From positions 1 through 62,163 of the forward strand of contig JAFGDW010000357.1 in the NCBI GenBank assembly GCA_016931935.1: a stretch of 62,163 nt of DNA, given 5' to 3'. How positions within the stretch are numbered: position 1 is the first letter of the stretch; the number at the start of each line of letters is the position of its first letter. Below the pieces are notes generated by a model. That model made no database searches, was not told the origin of the DNA, and was given only the letters and a program-made list of their open reading frames with translations. This DNA is from Candidatus Zhuqueibacterota bacterium (lineage in GTDB: Bacteria; Zhuqueibacterota; Zhuqueibacteria; Thermofontimicrobiales; Thiofontviventaceae). Positions 8,572-16,811 of this stretch are shown one piece after another. Position numbers and translations under genes: made by a program.

Positions 8572-9489
8572 ATGATTTGGTTTAATAATCTTGTAGCCCG
8601 AATTTTGCCATTTGTGCCGAAGCCGATTGTCGGTCTCTTTTCCCGCCAGTACATTGCCGGAGAAGCTTTGGATGACGCCATTCGAGCGATAAAGGAACTC
8701 AATGCGAACGGCATTTGTGCGACAATCGATTTGCTCGGTGAAGAAGTGAAACAACGATCTGATTCTGAGCTCGCATTAAAAACCTACATCTCAATACTTA
8801 ATACGATCGCCAGTGAAGGCGTGGATGCTAATGTTTCGGTAAAGCCGACCCATATGGGATTGAAAATCGATAAAGAGTTCTGCTACCAAAATTTAAAAAT
8901 TTTAGTGGAGTCTGCCAGACAGCATAATAATTTCATCCGGATTGATATGGAAGACTCATCCTGTGTGGATGATACGTTGGATATTTATGAACGCTTGCGC
9001 ACGGACTACATAAATGTGGGCACCGTAATGCAAGCGTATTTGCGTCGTGCTGTGGATGATGTTAATCGGTTGATACCTAAACGCGCAAATCTACGCTTAT
9101 GCAAAGGCGCCTATTATTGGGAAAAACGCGATGTTGTTTACAAAGATGGCGCTATCGTTAACCGTAGCTATGAGTATCTGCTGGAGAAATTATTGAGCCA
9201 GCAATGCTATGTTGGCATCGCCACCCATGATGAAAAGTTGGTATGGGCCGGACTGCGTCTGATCGATAAATATCAACTGACGCACGACCAATACGAATTC
9301 CAAATGCTTTATGGCGTCGATCCGGAACTGGCGCGCATTGTTACGCGCGATGGTCATAAGCTGCGGGTATATGTCCCATTTGGGAAAGAGTGGTTTGCTT
9401 ATTCTGTCCGGCGACTGCGCGAAAATCCGAAAATGGTCAGTTATATTATGAAAAATACGGTGAACCGGATGTTTGGAATAAATCGATAA
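8572..9489 (+). CDS. proline dehydrogenase
   Basis: 305 residues, the size of stand-alone bacterial PRODH. It is an FAD enzyme that oxidises L-proline to delta-1-pyrroline-5-carboxylate and passes electrons to the respiratory quinone pool. The (beta-alpha)8-barrel is recognisable from ATIDLLGEE, SVKPTHMGL, RIDMEDSS, LRLCKGAY and IATHD, and the substrate-binding helix reads YVPFGKEWFAYSVRRLRENP. The start follows AAGGAGAG at 6 bases. No P5C dehydrogenase is adjacent; ProC, which runs the reverse branch, is encoded 5 kb away on the other strand. A terminator closes the unit. Confidence 0.93.
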   Translation: MIWFNNLVARILPFVPKPIVGLFSRQYIAGEALDDAIRAIKELNANGICATIDLLGEEVKQRSDSELALKTYISILNTIASEGVDANVSVKPTHMGLKIDKEFCYQNLKILVESARQHNNFIRIDMEDSSCVDDTLDIYERLRTDYINVGTVMQAYLRRAVDDVNRLIPKRANLRLCKGAYYWEKRDVVYKDGAIVNRSYEYLLEKLLSQQCYVGIATHDEKLVWAGLRLIDKYQLTHDQYEFQMLYGVDPELARIVTRDGHKLRVYVPFGKEWFAYSVRRLRENPKMVSYIMKNTVNRMFGINR

Positions 9490-9504
9490 TTTGATATTTT
9501 AAAC

Positions 9505-9552
9505 AGCAGGTGCATCACGTCTTTATTTCGAGCAAGCACCTGCTTTTTATTT
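9505..9552 (+). terminator. rho-independent terminator after proline dehydrogenase
   Basis: AGCAGGTGC (9505-9513) pairs perfectly with GCACCTGCT (9536-9544), followed by a T-rich tract. Confidence 0.82.
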
Positions 9553-9763
9553 TGACGGGATTTACTGGATGAACATGATGATGATTGCGTGTCATTCGCT
9601 TTGTGTGCAAATTATGCACGATATGATTGCTTGATTTAACAACCATAGAAATATGACAGCCGGGTACGTTTAGAATTCGGAGTTTGTGATGAATGGCATT
9701 TCATTTGCAATAGAGTCAAGAGCAAAATTAGTCTAACGTTTTACCATAAAAGACGGAGGCAAA

Positions 9764-11173
9764 ATGAGAAAATATGCCAACCATATTCTGATTTTCTTGA
9801 TAATGCCCATTGCTGTTTTGGCGAATGATTTTGAAGTGGAGCCACTCATCACTGTACCTGGTAATAATCGTAATTTTTCCGTCGCATCCTATGGATTTTG
9901 GAGCTGGGATTATGAACAGAAAAATTATATTTGCTGGGAAAATCAGGTAGATAGTTCATTTACTATTTTTGTGAAACAGATTTGGCCGTTACAGGATACG
10001 ACACTCATAGTGTATTCATCATATGAGCAGAATACAAATCCTGTGATTGCTTATGATTTTTACGGTGGATTTCGAGTTGTATGGCAATCATTTCGGAACG
10101 GAAAATGGCGATTGCTTTGTCGAGAATGGAAAAACGAACACTTTTCTGAAATTGCAATATTAACGGATACGCTATCTAATAGCATCCAGCCGACATTAAG
10201 TAGCTCGAGTCTGGCGTGGATTCAGGATGGGAAACTCATGTGTTTACGTGGGATGACAGATTTGTGGAGCATAGACAGCGTACAATGTTCGCATCCGAAC
10301 ATGTTTTGGGGTGATGGTTGGGATCCGTCAATTGTATATGAAAAAGGTGACAGTGCCCAAAAACAAATATTTTACACGCGATATATTGGACAGGTAAGGC
10401 AGAATCCACCCTATTGGGAAATCCATCAGCTAACCGAAGACGGCCACAACCTTGCACCAAGGTTTGGAGTCGAATACGACATTGCCTATCAGACGTTAGT
10501 CGACAATATTTGGAAAGCAAATTACTACTGGAATTTCCGGCCTGATGACCAAGGCAGACAAACTGAAAATCGGTACTGCAATTTCGAACATCCGGTTTTT
10601 TTTAGTTATCCCATCTTTACCGCAAAGCTAACAGCCTTTTCAAGTGGTTACTTTCTTGTGGTTGACTCGGATTCGCTTGGTGACAGGGACGTTTTTCTAG
10701 TTGATTGGGATGGTAATTTTATCGAGAATATCTCAAACTCGCGAGGAAACGATATAAAACCCATCGTTGTATATTGTTATACTGGTGATTACTATGACAA
10801 GCTCACACTAATTTGGGAGCATTACGAAAACGGAAAATCCGATATCTGGTGGGGATTAACCGATTACTATCGTATTCGTGGGGATGTGGCAACAAATAAT
10901 TTAAATATTCCTAATTTTGTTCTTCACCCAAACTACCCCAATCCTTTTAATAGTAGCACAATAATCCGGTATGAGTTGAACCAGACTGCACACGTACGCG
11001 TAGAAATTTATAATCCGGGCGGTCAATTGATCGCGCAGCTCGTCGATCAAAATCAGGAAAAAGGCACGCATGCTGTAAGGTGGAATCCAGCGAATATTAG
11101 CTCGGGTCTTTATTTTTATATTTTGTGGGTGGAAGGCAGTCAAACAATTCGAAAATGCTTATATGTAAAATAG
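9764..11173 (+). CDS. secreted protein with FlgD-like/Por-type C-terminal sorting module
   Basis: 469 residues with a signal peptide (MRKYANHILIFLIMPIAVLA). The middle (about 25-370) has repeated Trp- and Asp-rich strands (e.g. GFRVVWQSFRNGKWRLLCRE) that suggest a beta-propeller, but no named family is certain. The end (about 383-469) is the ~85-residue sorting/Ig-like module: LHPNYPNPFNSSTIIRYEL, then VRVEIYNPGGQL and SSGLYFYILW. Proteins with this tail are exported by the type IX-like route or anchored on the surface in FCB bacteria. The start follows GGAGG at 6 bases. The biological role is unknown. Confidence 0.72.
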   Translation: MRKYANHILIFLIMPIAVLANDFEVEPLITVPGNNRNFSVASYGFWSWDYEQKNYICWENQVDSSFTIFVKQIWPLQDTTLIVYSSYEQNTNPVIAYDFYGGFRVVWQSFRNGKWRLLCREWKNEHFSEIAILTDTLSNSIQPTLSSSSLAWIQDGKLMCLRGMTDLWSIDSVQCSHPNMFWGDGWDPSIVYEKGDSAQKQIFYTRYIGQVRQNPPYWEIHQLTEDGHNLAPRFGVEYDIAYQTLVDNIWKANYYWNFRPDDQGRQTENRYCNFEHPVFFSYPIFTAKLTAFSSGYFLVVDSDSLGDRDVFLVDWDGNFIENISNSRGNDIKPIVVYCYTGDYYDKLTLIWEHYENGKSDIWWGLTDYYRIRGDVATNNLNIPNFVLHPNYPNPFNSSTIIRYELNQTAHVRVEIYNPGGQLIAQLVDQNQEKGTHAVRWNPANISSGLYFYILWVEGSQTIRKCLYVK

Positions 11174-11189
11174 TGATTCAGTAAAATTA

Positions 11190-11245
11190 TTACCATCGGT
11201 TTTTTACACCGATTACCGATGACCGATCACTGATTACACCTGCTT
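11190..11245. repeat. text-like repeat (ACCGATTACCGATGACCGAT family)
   Basis: The stretch taccgat/gaccgatcactgattac after the secreted-protein gene resembles material near 46880 (ggtgactgataaccgatcac) and 49400 (accgatctttattggtgac). It is a low-information dispersed repeat. Confidence 0.45.
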
Positions 11246-11302
11246 TTTAACACTAAAAATTGTTACAACACCTCGTCAAAATGCCGGAGTGATTGCACCA
11301 TA

Positions 11303-11638
11303 TTACTCTTCCGGTTCGTCTTCCACAATAATGATTCCGAATGTCCGGTTACCGATGGAAAATCCGGTCATGACCGTACCACGGATTGTCAGGCGTTCAC
11401 CGTGTTTCGCCACCTGACTGGCGGGCTTCACCCAAATGTCGTCCGAGCCGTCATCGATTTTACAGAAGCCCTTTTCGATGAATGGCAGCGCCAGCACCTG
11501 AATGACTTCCCCGGAAACAATCACCTGTTTATGATTGTAGAATTCAGCTTCATCCTTGATTGTTTGAATATGATAGGGTCGTGTAATGGCACACGCGCTG
11601 ACTACTAACAGGATAATCAGCAACACTATTCGTTGCAT
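11303..11638 (-). CDS. OB-fold-like lipoprotein
   Basis: 111 residues. The N-terminus MQRIVLLIILLVVSAC ends in a lipobox (VSAC), so acylation at Cys16 and envelope location are predicted. The rest resembles a bOB-fold: YNHKQVIVSGEVIQV, GFCKIDDGSDDIWVKP and GERLTIRGTV. Ligand unknown. The start is preceded by AAAGGAGAG. Its first 13 bases overlap the end of the upstream DUF457 gene, so the two are probably co-transcribed. Confidence 0.6.
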   Translation of the reverse strand: MQRIVLLIILLVVSACAITRPYHIQTIKDEAEFYNHKQVIVSGEVIQVLALPFIEKGFCKIDDGSDDIWVKPASQVAKHGERLTIRGTVMTGFSIGNRTFGIIIVEDEPEE

Positions 11639-12207
11639 TCGATTCTCTCCTTTGGTTTCTTCACCAATTTCTTAAATTTCTGTTCCGACTTACGCAGTGT
11701 GGCTTTGGTTTCGTCAATCACCATCGGAATTGAAATCATCCCATCAGCAGCTAAATGCGTTAAATAGCCAAATGCGGTCGACAAGTAAAATTCAAATCCC
11801 ATCGCTCTGACATGAAAGTTAATGAATAATGGAATCAGTAACAACGGCAGAGGCAGTACGAATGCGGCAATTCGCGTGTGTAAAAATCCACGATGCTTAA
11901 AGATAATTCCGGTTGAAGCAAACAGGCCAACCCCGGCAGCCCATCCGTAATATCGATATGAAATTAGCAGGATGAGCAGAATCACGATGATAGAATAAAT
12001 GATCCGTTGTGATTTGCTTTTCATATCAATATCCGGAAATAATGCGCCAATATAACACAGGGCGAAGCTTAATGGAATCCGCCACAAATTATGAAGGATA
12101 TCGAGCCATTGCCCATGTTCACGCCAGATTATGATTGGCAGTGTAAATACTATTGTCAGGAAAGCTGAGCGGAAACCGGCTGTTGAGTGTCCGTTAAAAT
12201 CTGTCAT
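11626..12207 (-). CDS. YdjM/DUF457-family membrane metal-dependent hydrolase
   Basis: 193 residues with about five membrane helices. Signature metal-ligand motifs are GALFPDIDMKSKSQR, KHRGFLHT and YLTHLAADGM, as in the YdjM/LexA-regulated membrane hydrolase family. The substrate is unknown. The C-terminus is basic and cytoplasmic (KSEQKFKKLVKKPKERIE). It overlaps the lipoprotein gene downstream. Confidence 0.75.
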   Translation of the reverse strand: MTDFNGHSTAGFRSAFLTIVFTLPIIIWREHGQWLDILHNLWRIPLSFALCYIGALFPDIDMKSKSQRIIYSIIVILLILLISYRYYGWAAGVGLFASTGIIFKHRGFLHTRIAAFVLPLPLLLIPLFINFHVRAMGFEFYLSTAFGYLTHLAADGMISIPMVIDETKATLRKSEQKFKKLVKKPKERIECNE

Positions 12208-12498
12208 AATTTTGATTAATGAATTATTTTAATTGAATGTGAAACCTGAATTTTAAGACCAATTATCAGAATTAATATATGCGTTTTATACAGGCGCAAA
12301 ATCGTAGATAAGGGTGACCTCACGTGAGAAGCAAAACGTTTTGCATTAATAATCAGTATGGCGGTCACTTGATTTATTAAAATTGGAAGTTACATTTTTG
12401 AAATTTAGGTAATATACGAAGATTAATAATCGATGTCAATCGATAAGATAGAGAATTGCTGGGAATGTTATATGGCAATGATGTGTGACAGAATTCCT
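12208..12498. other. intergenic region, 291 bp
   Basis: No gene is supported. It contains CTCACGTGAG near 12320, a short perfect palindrome that might be a regulatory site for the DUF457-lipoprotein pair. Confidence 0.3.
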
Positions 12499-12996
12499 TT
12501 AAAATGTAATGACTTTCCAATCAGTTTGCAGATAATCGGTCAATGGTTTTCCCATAGGTTTAACATCGATTCCCATGGCACGCAGATTTTCGGAGATAGA
12601 GTAGTGATCTGCACACGCTACGCATGCTTCGACAATAATGCCATCCTGTAGCATGGCGTGGATTTTCTCCTGCAATGCATTATCCTGTGAAAGCAAGCGA
12701 GCGGATGGCCCCCATACAATCAGCCGAACATCGTCAAACCAATTATTTTGCTTGGCAGCGTGGGTGTACATCAGGCATACGTTATTGGCAACTTCGGGAT
12801 CACCGCTTGTCCATACCACGGCGAGCTTGCTCCGGGGACCGTTATTGTCTTCACGTAAGTAGATGTTTATCGAGTGAATAATCGTGCTGATAATAAATAT
12901 AGTCAGCACGATTTTTAACAATAGAAACAGGTGACGACGTGTTTTGGGATCAAATTTGTTGAAAGTATTGAACATTCCGAATGCTTGTTTTATCAT
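12499..12996 (-). CDS. membrane-tethered DsrE-like protein
   Basis: 165 residues from the ATG at 12996, which overlaps the DAHP synthase stop as ATGA; a longer start at 13023 would overlap by 31 bases and is less likely. One helix (about residues 20-42) is followed by a DsrE/DsrF-like domain: LAVVWTSGDPEVANNVCLMY, DDVRLIVWGPSARLL and GIIVEACVACADHYS. The Cys pair in VEACVACAD sits where sulfur-trafficking members carry reactive Cys. Function is unknown, and coupling to aromatic synthesis may be incidental. Confidence 0.65.
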   Translation of the reverse strand: MIKQAFGMFNTFNKFDPKTRRHLFLLLKIVLTIFIISTIIHSINIYLREDNNGPRSKLAVVWTSGDPEVANNVCLMYTHAAKQNNWFDDVRLIVWGPSARLLSQDNALQEKIHAMLQDGIIVEACVACADHYSISENLRAMGIDVKPMGKPLTDYLQTDWKVITF

Positions 12997-14108
12997 TCGC
13001 TGCCTTTTTTTATTAACCGACAACGCTTTTCATAGGCTGCACGGGTAATACGAACGTCCTCCAGGAAAAGCGGTAGTTCTTCCATTAATAGCGCCTGTGG
13101 ACCATCCACCAGCGCTTTGGATGGCTCAGGATGGAAATCAACCAGCACCATATTGGCGCCAGCAATGACACCCTGAGCGGTTGCGTGGAACAGATCGAGT
13201 AATCCGTCCGGCGATTTTTCACGCGATCCGACCGAGTGCGACGGATCGATGCACACTGGCATGCGGGTTAATCGTTTCAGTACCGGCACATGTGTAAAGT
13301 CGACCATATTCCGATGGGGTTCGCCGAATGATGTTTTCATACCACGCAGGCAAAAAATAACGTTGGCGTTGCCTTCGCTCGCCAGATATTCAGCGGCGTT
13401 CAACGATTCATCCAGTGTAATGCCGAATCCGCGTTTCAGCAACACCGGCAGTTCCTGTTGGCGGCCGATAGCTTTTAGCAGTTCGAAATTTTGGGTGTTG
13501 CGAGTGCCGACCTGGAGCATAACGCCGGTCGGATGGCCGGTTTGTTCCAGGCATTCCAGGATTTCATTCACATGATTTTCATGGGTTACTTCCATGGCGA
13601 TGACTTTAATGTCATATTTCCCGGCAAGTTCGAATACATAGGGCAGACAGGCTTTGCCGTGTCCCTGAAAGGAATAAGGATTCGTACGCGGTTTATACGC
13701 GCCCATACGCGTGCACTGCTGTCCGTTTTCCTTGAGGGCTCGCATCATCAATTCCACATGTTCCGGTGTATCGACCGCACAAAGTCCGGCAAAGACATGA
13801 AGATTGTCCTGGCTGAAACGGATGCCATTATAATCAAAACCGACGTGCCGCATCTTATCGGAATGCCGACCAAGCACCCGATAGGCTTCGGAAATTTTAA
13901 TAACCCGCTCAACTGCCGGTAAGGTGGCAATAAAATCACGATTCAATTTAGCGGTATCGCCGATCAGATAAATTTCGGTGAGCGTTTGTTGCTCACCTTT
14001 CACATGATGTTTGCGAACTTCAATGTTAGGAAGTTCATTCAGGTAGTGCCATGTTTGTTGAAACTCATTAGCATTCTCATCGGTGTTCGGATGCAAAATC
14101 ACCAGCAT
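12993..14108 (-). CDS. 3-deoxy-7-phosphoheptulonate (DAHP) synthase, type I-beta
   Basis: 371 residues from ATG 14108, chosen because GGGAGG lies 8 bases upstream; a GTG/ATG start 12 codons earlier has no such site. An N-terminal ferredoxin-like regulatory domain (about 1-90) precedes the TIM barrel. Barrel motifs: AYKPRTNPYSFQG, LQVGTRNTQNFELL, VLLKRGFG, CLRGMKT, CIDPSHSVGSREK and LVDFHPEPSKALVDGPQ. The enzyme condenses PEP and erythrose-4-phosphate, the first step of the shikimate route. The family usually reads GARNMQN; here it is GTRNTQN, an unusual variant near the active site. A palindrome-rich region precedes it. Confidence 0.92.
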   Translation of the reverse strand: MLVILHPNTDENANEFQQTWHYLNELPNIEVRKHHVKGEQQTLTEIYLIGDTAKLNRDFIATLPAVERVIKISEAYRVLGRHSDKMRHVGFDYNGIRFSQDNLHVFAGLCAVDTPEHVELMMRALKENGQQCTRMGAYKPRTNPYSFQGHGKACLPYVFELAGKYDIKVIAMEVTHENHVNEILECLEQTGHPTGVMLQVGTRNTQNFELLKAIGRQQELPVLLKRGFGITLDESLNAAEYLASEGNANVIFCLRGMKTSFGEPHRNMVDFTHVPVLKRLTRMPVCIDPSHSVGSREKSPDGLLDLFHATAQGVIAGANMVLVDFHPEPSKALVDGPQALLMEELPLFLEDVRITRAAYEKRCRLIKKGSE

Positions 14109-14168
14109 TGTTGTTTTCCTCCCTGATGCAGTTGGATGCTGCATATATAAATGAATCTAATGGATAAA

Positions 14169-14217
14169 ACATATTAATATGTGACATGATATCGAACAGT
14201 CACATTAATGATTGTGT
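14169..14217. promoter_or_regulatory. palindromic operator-like region upstream of DAHP synthase
   Basis: ACATATTAATATGT (14169-14182) is a perfect 14-bp palindrome. It overlaps GTGAC (14181-14185), which is mirrored by GTCAC at 14199. The 19-mer at 14199-14217 (gtcacattaatgattgtgt) recurs exactly at 17645-17663, upstream of the SDR gene. A shared regulator is possible. Confidence 0.4.
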
Positions 14218-14328
14218 TGATTTAATGCCTTCCATATAATTTTATGTCAATATGTGGATCACTAATCAACTTAATTGTCAATATATTGTATATGACCAAT
14301 GACGGCATAGACTAAATCAACGCACTCA

Positions 14329-15153
14329 TTAATCATTATTTTTCCCCGCATAAAGTCGTGATGCCTTTTCCGCAGATGTGACGATACCTTTGATCATCGC
14401 AGAACTGAAGCCTTCATGCTCCATCTGATTTAGCCCGGAAATCGTGACCCCGCGCGGCGTTGTGACTTTGTCAATTTCATGCTCGGGATGTTTGCCCTCG
14501 CTCAATACGAGCGATGCCGCACCTTTGGCGGTTTGAGCAGCAATTTTAAGCGCCACATCGGCGTGGAAACCAATTTCGATGCCACCCTGAGATGCAGCTC
14601 GAATGGCGCGTAAAAAGAACGCAATCCCGCACGCGCCCAACGCAGTGGCGGCGATCATATCTTCTTCCTTAATCACCAGGGTTTCGCCCACGGTGTTAAA
14701 AATTTTCGTGGCAATTTCCAGTGCGTTTTCATCGCCGTTTTCACTGGCAATGCAGGTCATTGATTGGCGTATCGCAATCGCCGTATTGGGCATCGCCCGG
14801 ATGACAGTCACTGGACTATCAAGCTGCGCCAATATCTCTTTGATGCTGACACCGGTGACAACAGAGATTATGATGTGCCGGGCAGGATCGAGCGTTGATT
14901 TGATTTCCTGCAACAGCCCATTAATTTGTTGGGGCTCAACAGAGATTATCATCACATCGGTTTCCTTGACAGCATCTGTGTTGTCATAACGCACCGCGAA
15001 TCCATAATGCTTGAGTGGCTTTAGCAAATCCCGACGCCGGTTCGTAACCAGAATATTGCCTGCTTCATAAATTCCGGCATCCACCAGCCCGTGGGCAATG
15101 GCAGAACCAAGATTTCCGGCGCCTAAAATGGCGATTGTTGATTTATCGCTCAT
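14329..15153 (-). CDS. proC: pyrroline-5-carboxylate reductase
   Basis: 274 residues, normal length. It reduces delta-1-pyrroline-5-carboxylate to proline with NAD(P)H, the last step of proline synthesis. The Rossmann motif is ILGAGNLGSAIAHGL; further motifs are VIISVEPQQ (as MIISVEPQQ), AMPNTAIAIRQSM and the C-terminal family signature KVTTPRGVTISGLNQMEHEG. The start codon overlaps the TrhP stop (ATGA), so it is translationally coupled to the gene upstream on the minus strand. Confidence 0.95.
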   Translation of the reverse strand: MSDKSTIAILGAGNLGSAIAHGLVDAGIYEAGNILVTNRRRDLLKPLKHYGFAVRYDNTDAVKETDVMIISVEPQQINGLLQEIKSTLDPARHIIISVVTGVSIKEILAQLDSPVTVIRAMPNTAIAIRQSMTCIASENGDENALEIATKIFNTVGETLVIKEEDMIAATALGACGIAFFLRAIRAASQGGIEIGFHADVALKIAAQTAKGAASLVLSEGKHPEHEIDKVTTPRGVTISGLNQMEHEGFSSAMIKGIVTSAEKASRLYAGKNND

Positions 15154-16505
15154 AAAGTCCTTTCTGCTATGGTCGTATTCATGGCTAACGGCTGACGTAA
15201 TAAGGTATATTCATCCGGCTCGAACGGCGACGGAATTTGGTATTCCAATCCGCCGTGGGCTTCTGTGACCGATTCACCATTGGATTTGCTGATCGCATCG
15301 ATAGTTATTGTCACATTTTGATGCGGATGAATCCATTCGACGGTATCACCCAACTGCAAACGATTTTTTACGATGACAGTTGCCCTTCCGGTTGACGGAT
15401 TGTAATCGATAACAATTCCAGCAAACCGATGGGTTGTTGGTAGCGAATCGCCATCGTCGTAATTGATTGCTGTGTGACGGGGATTGCGTTTCAAAAAACC
15501 ACTGGTGAACGTCCGGTTGGATGTACTTGCCAGTTCCTTGAAATTGTTGCTGTCGAACGAGCGTCCGGCGATCAAATCATCAATCGCTCGTCGGTAGGCG
15601 CGCGCGGTGATAGCCGCATAGTAAAGTGACTTATTCCGGCCTTCGACTTTGAAACTGCATACACCGGCAGCCCGCAGTTCGGATAACAGTTCGATGGCGC
15701 ATAAATCTTTGGAGTTCATGATGTAGGTGCCGTGTTCATCCTCATCAATTTCATATTCGGCATCGGCATAACGGCCTTCGTGCGGATTCGCTTCTTTTAG
15801 TCTGTAGTTCTCCTGAAGCGGTTTATAAACTTCACCATTTTCGGGCAAATTTTCGGTATCCAGTAACGAACCTTGTTCCACCGCAAGTTGATATTGCCAA
15901 CGGCAGGAATTGGTGCATGTGCCCTGATTCGCGTCGCGAAGATTCAGATAATTGGAAATCAGGCAGCGTCCGGAATAGCTGATGCAAATTGCGCCGTGAA
16001 CGAATGACTCCAGTTCAATATCCGGTACCCGGCTGCGAGTATCGGCAATCTCTTCAATCGTCAATTCGCGCGGTAAAATGATGCGCCGCACACCGAGGTC
16101 GCGCCAAAATTTAACGGTCGCCCAATTGGTGGCATTAGCCTGGGTTGATAAATGAATGACCGTTTCCGGCCGCGCTTGCAGAGACAGCTGAATCAGTCCA
16201 GGATCGGTCATGATGAATCCGTCCGGCTGCATGTCCGCCATCTCGTGAAACATTTCCATGAATTTGTCCACTTTTCGGTTATGGGCATAAATATTCATGG
16301 TCAAATAAATCTGTTTTCCCTGCTTGTGTGTATATTCAATTGCCGCCCGGATGGCATCGCGTTTAAATCCGTTTTCACGGGCTCGCAGCGAAAATACCGG
16401 CACGCCAGCGTATACAGCATCGGCGCCATAAGCAATTGCAAATTTTAATTTCTGAAAATTTCCTGCAGGCATTAATAATTCCGGCCGCAGTGTTGAATGA
16501 CTCAT
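15150..16505 (-). CDS. trhP: tRNA hydroxylation protein, peptidase U32 family (TrhP/YegQ)
   Basis: 451 residues, close to E. coli TrhP (453). It acts in prephenate-dependent 5-hydroxylation of U34 in tRNA. The U32 signature is ESFVHGAICISYSGRCLIS; the additional Cys cluster GTCTNSCRWQY follows. Other TrhP-like stretches are GADAVYAG, IMTDPGLIQL, HLSTQANATNWATVKFW, EDEHGTYIMNSKDL and FKVEGRNKS. The start follows GAGG at 9 bases. The need for prephenate makes the neighbouring DAHP synthase an apt but possibly coincidental neighbour. Confidence 0.9.
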   Translation of the reverse strand: MSHSTLRPELLMPAGNFQKLKFAIAYGADAVYAGVPVFSLRARENGFKRDAIRAAIEYTHKQGKQIYLTMNIYAHNRKVDKFMEMFHEMADMQPDGFIMTDPGLIQLSLQARPETVIHLSTQANATNWATVKFWRDLGVRRIILPRELTIEEIADTRSRVPDIELESFVHGAICISYSGRCLISNYLNLRDANQGTCTNSCRWQYQLAVEQGSLLDTENLPENGEVYKPLQENYRLKEANPHEGRYADAEYEIDEDEHGTYIMNSKDLCAIELLSELRAAGVCSFKVEGRNKSLYYAAITARAYRRAIDDLIAGRSFDSNNFKELASTSNRTFTSGFLKRNPRHTAINYDDGDSLPTTHRFAGIVIDYNPSTGRATVIVKNRLQLGDTVEWIHPHQNVTITIDAISKSNGESVTEAHGGLEYQIPSPFEPDEYTLLRQPLAMNTTIAERTL

Positions 16506-16585
16506 TTAGCTACCTCAATTGTGACGATCGATAAATATACCGGATATTTCTCTAAAAATCAAGCAAAATGATCGGAGGAAAGGAT

Positions 16586-16770
16586 TATTGGCCGGGGCAC
16601 GTGGCTGTATCAAAAGTCTGAAAATGTTTAATTTTTTCATGCTGAGCGAAGTCGAAGCATATTGTTTTTGCGTATATTATCATCCTTCAACGAAGTATTA
16701 TCCCGAGCTTGACGAAAGACTCAGGATGAAGCTGGAGTTGACTTTTGATACAGCCACACATATTGGCCGG
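16586..16770. mobile_element. MITE-like element with 17-bp terminal inverted repeats
   Basis: Perfect inverted repeats GTGGCTGTATCAAAAGT (16601-16617) and ACTTTTGATACAGCCAC (16741-16757) bracket a 123-bp core. The 10-mer TATTGGCCGG occurs directly repeated just outside (16586-16595 and 16761-16770). The core contains CTGAGCGAAGTCGAAGC, a member of the dispersed repeat family. It has no transposase, so movement in trans is inferred. Confidence 0.65.
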
Positions 16771-16811
16771 TTAATATTCGATGACTTGAGGCTGATCAAG
16801 ATTCAATGAAT

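Noticed and set aside
13491..13922. 143-residue plus-strand ORF
   Set aside because: Antisense to DAHP synthase, whose motifs are intact on the minus strand.
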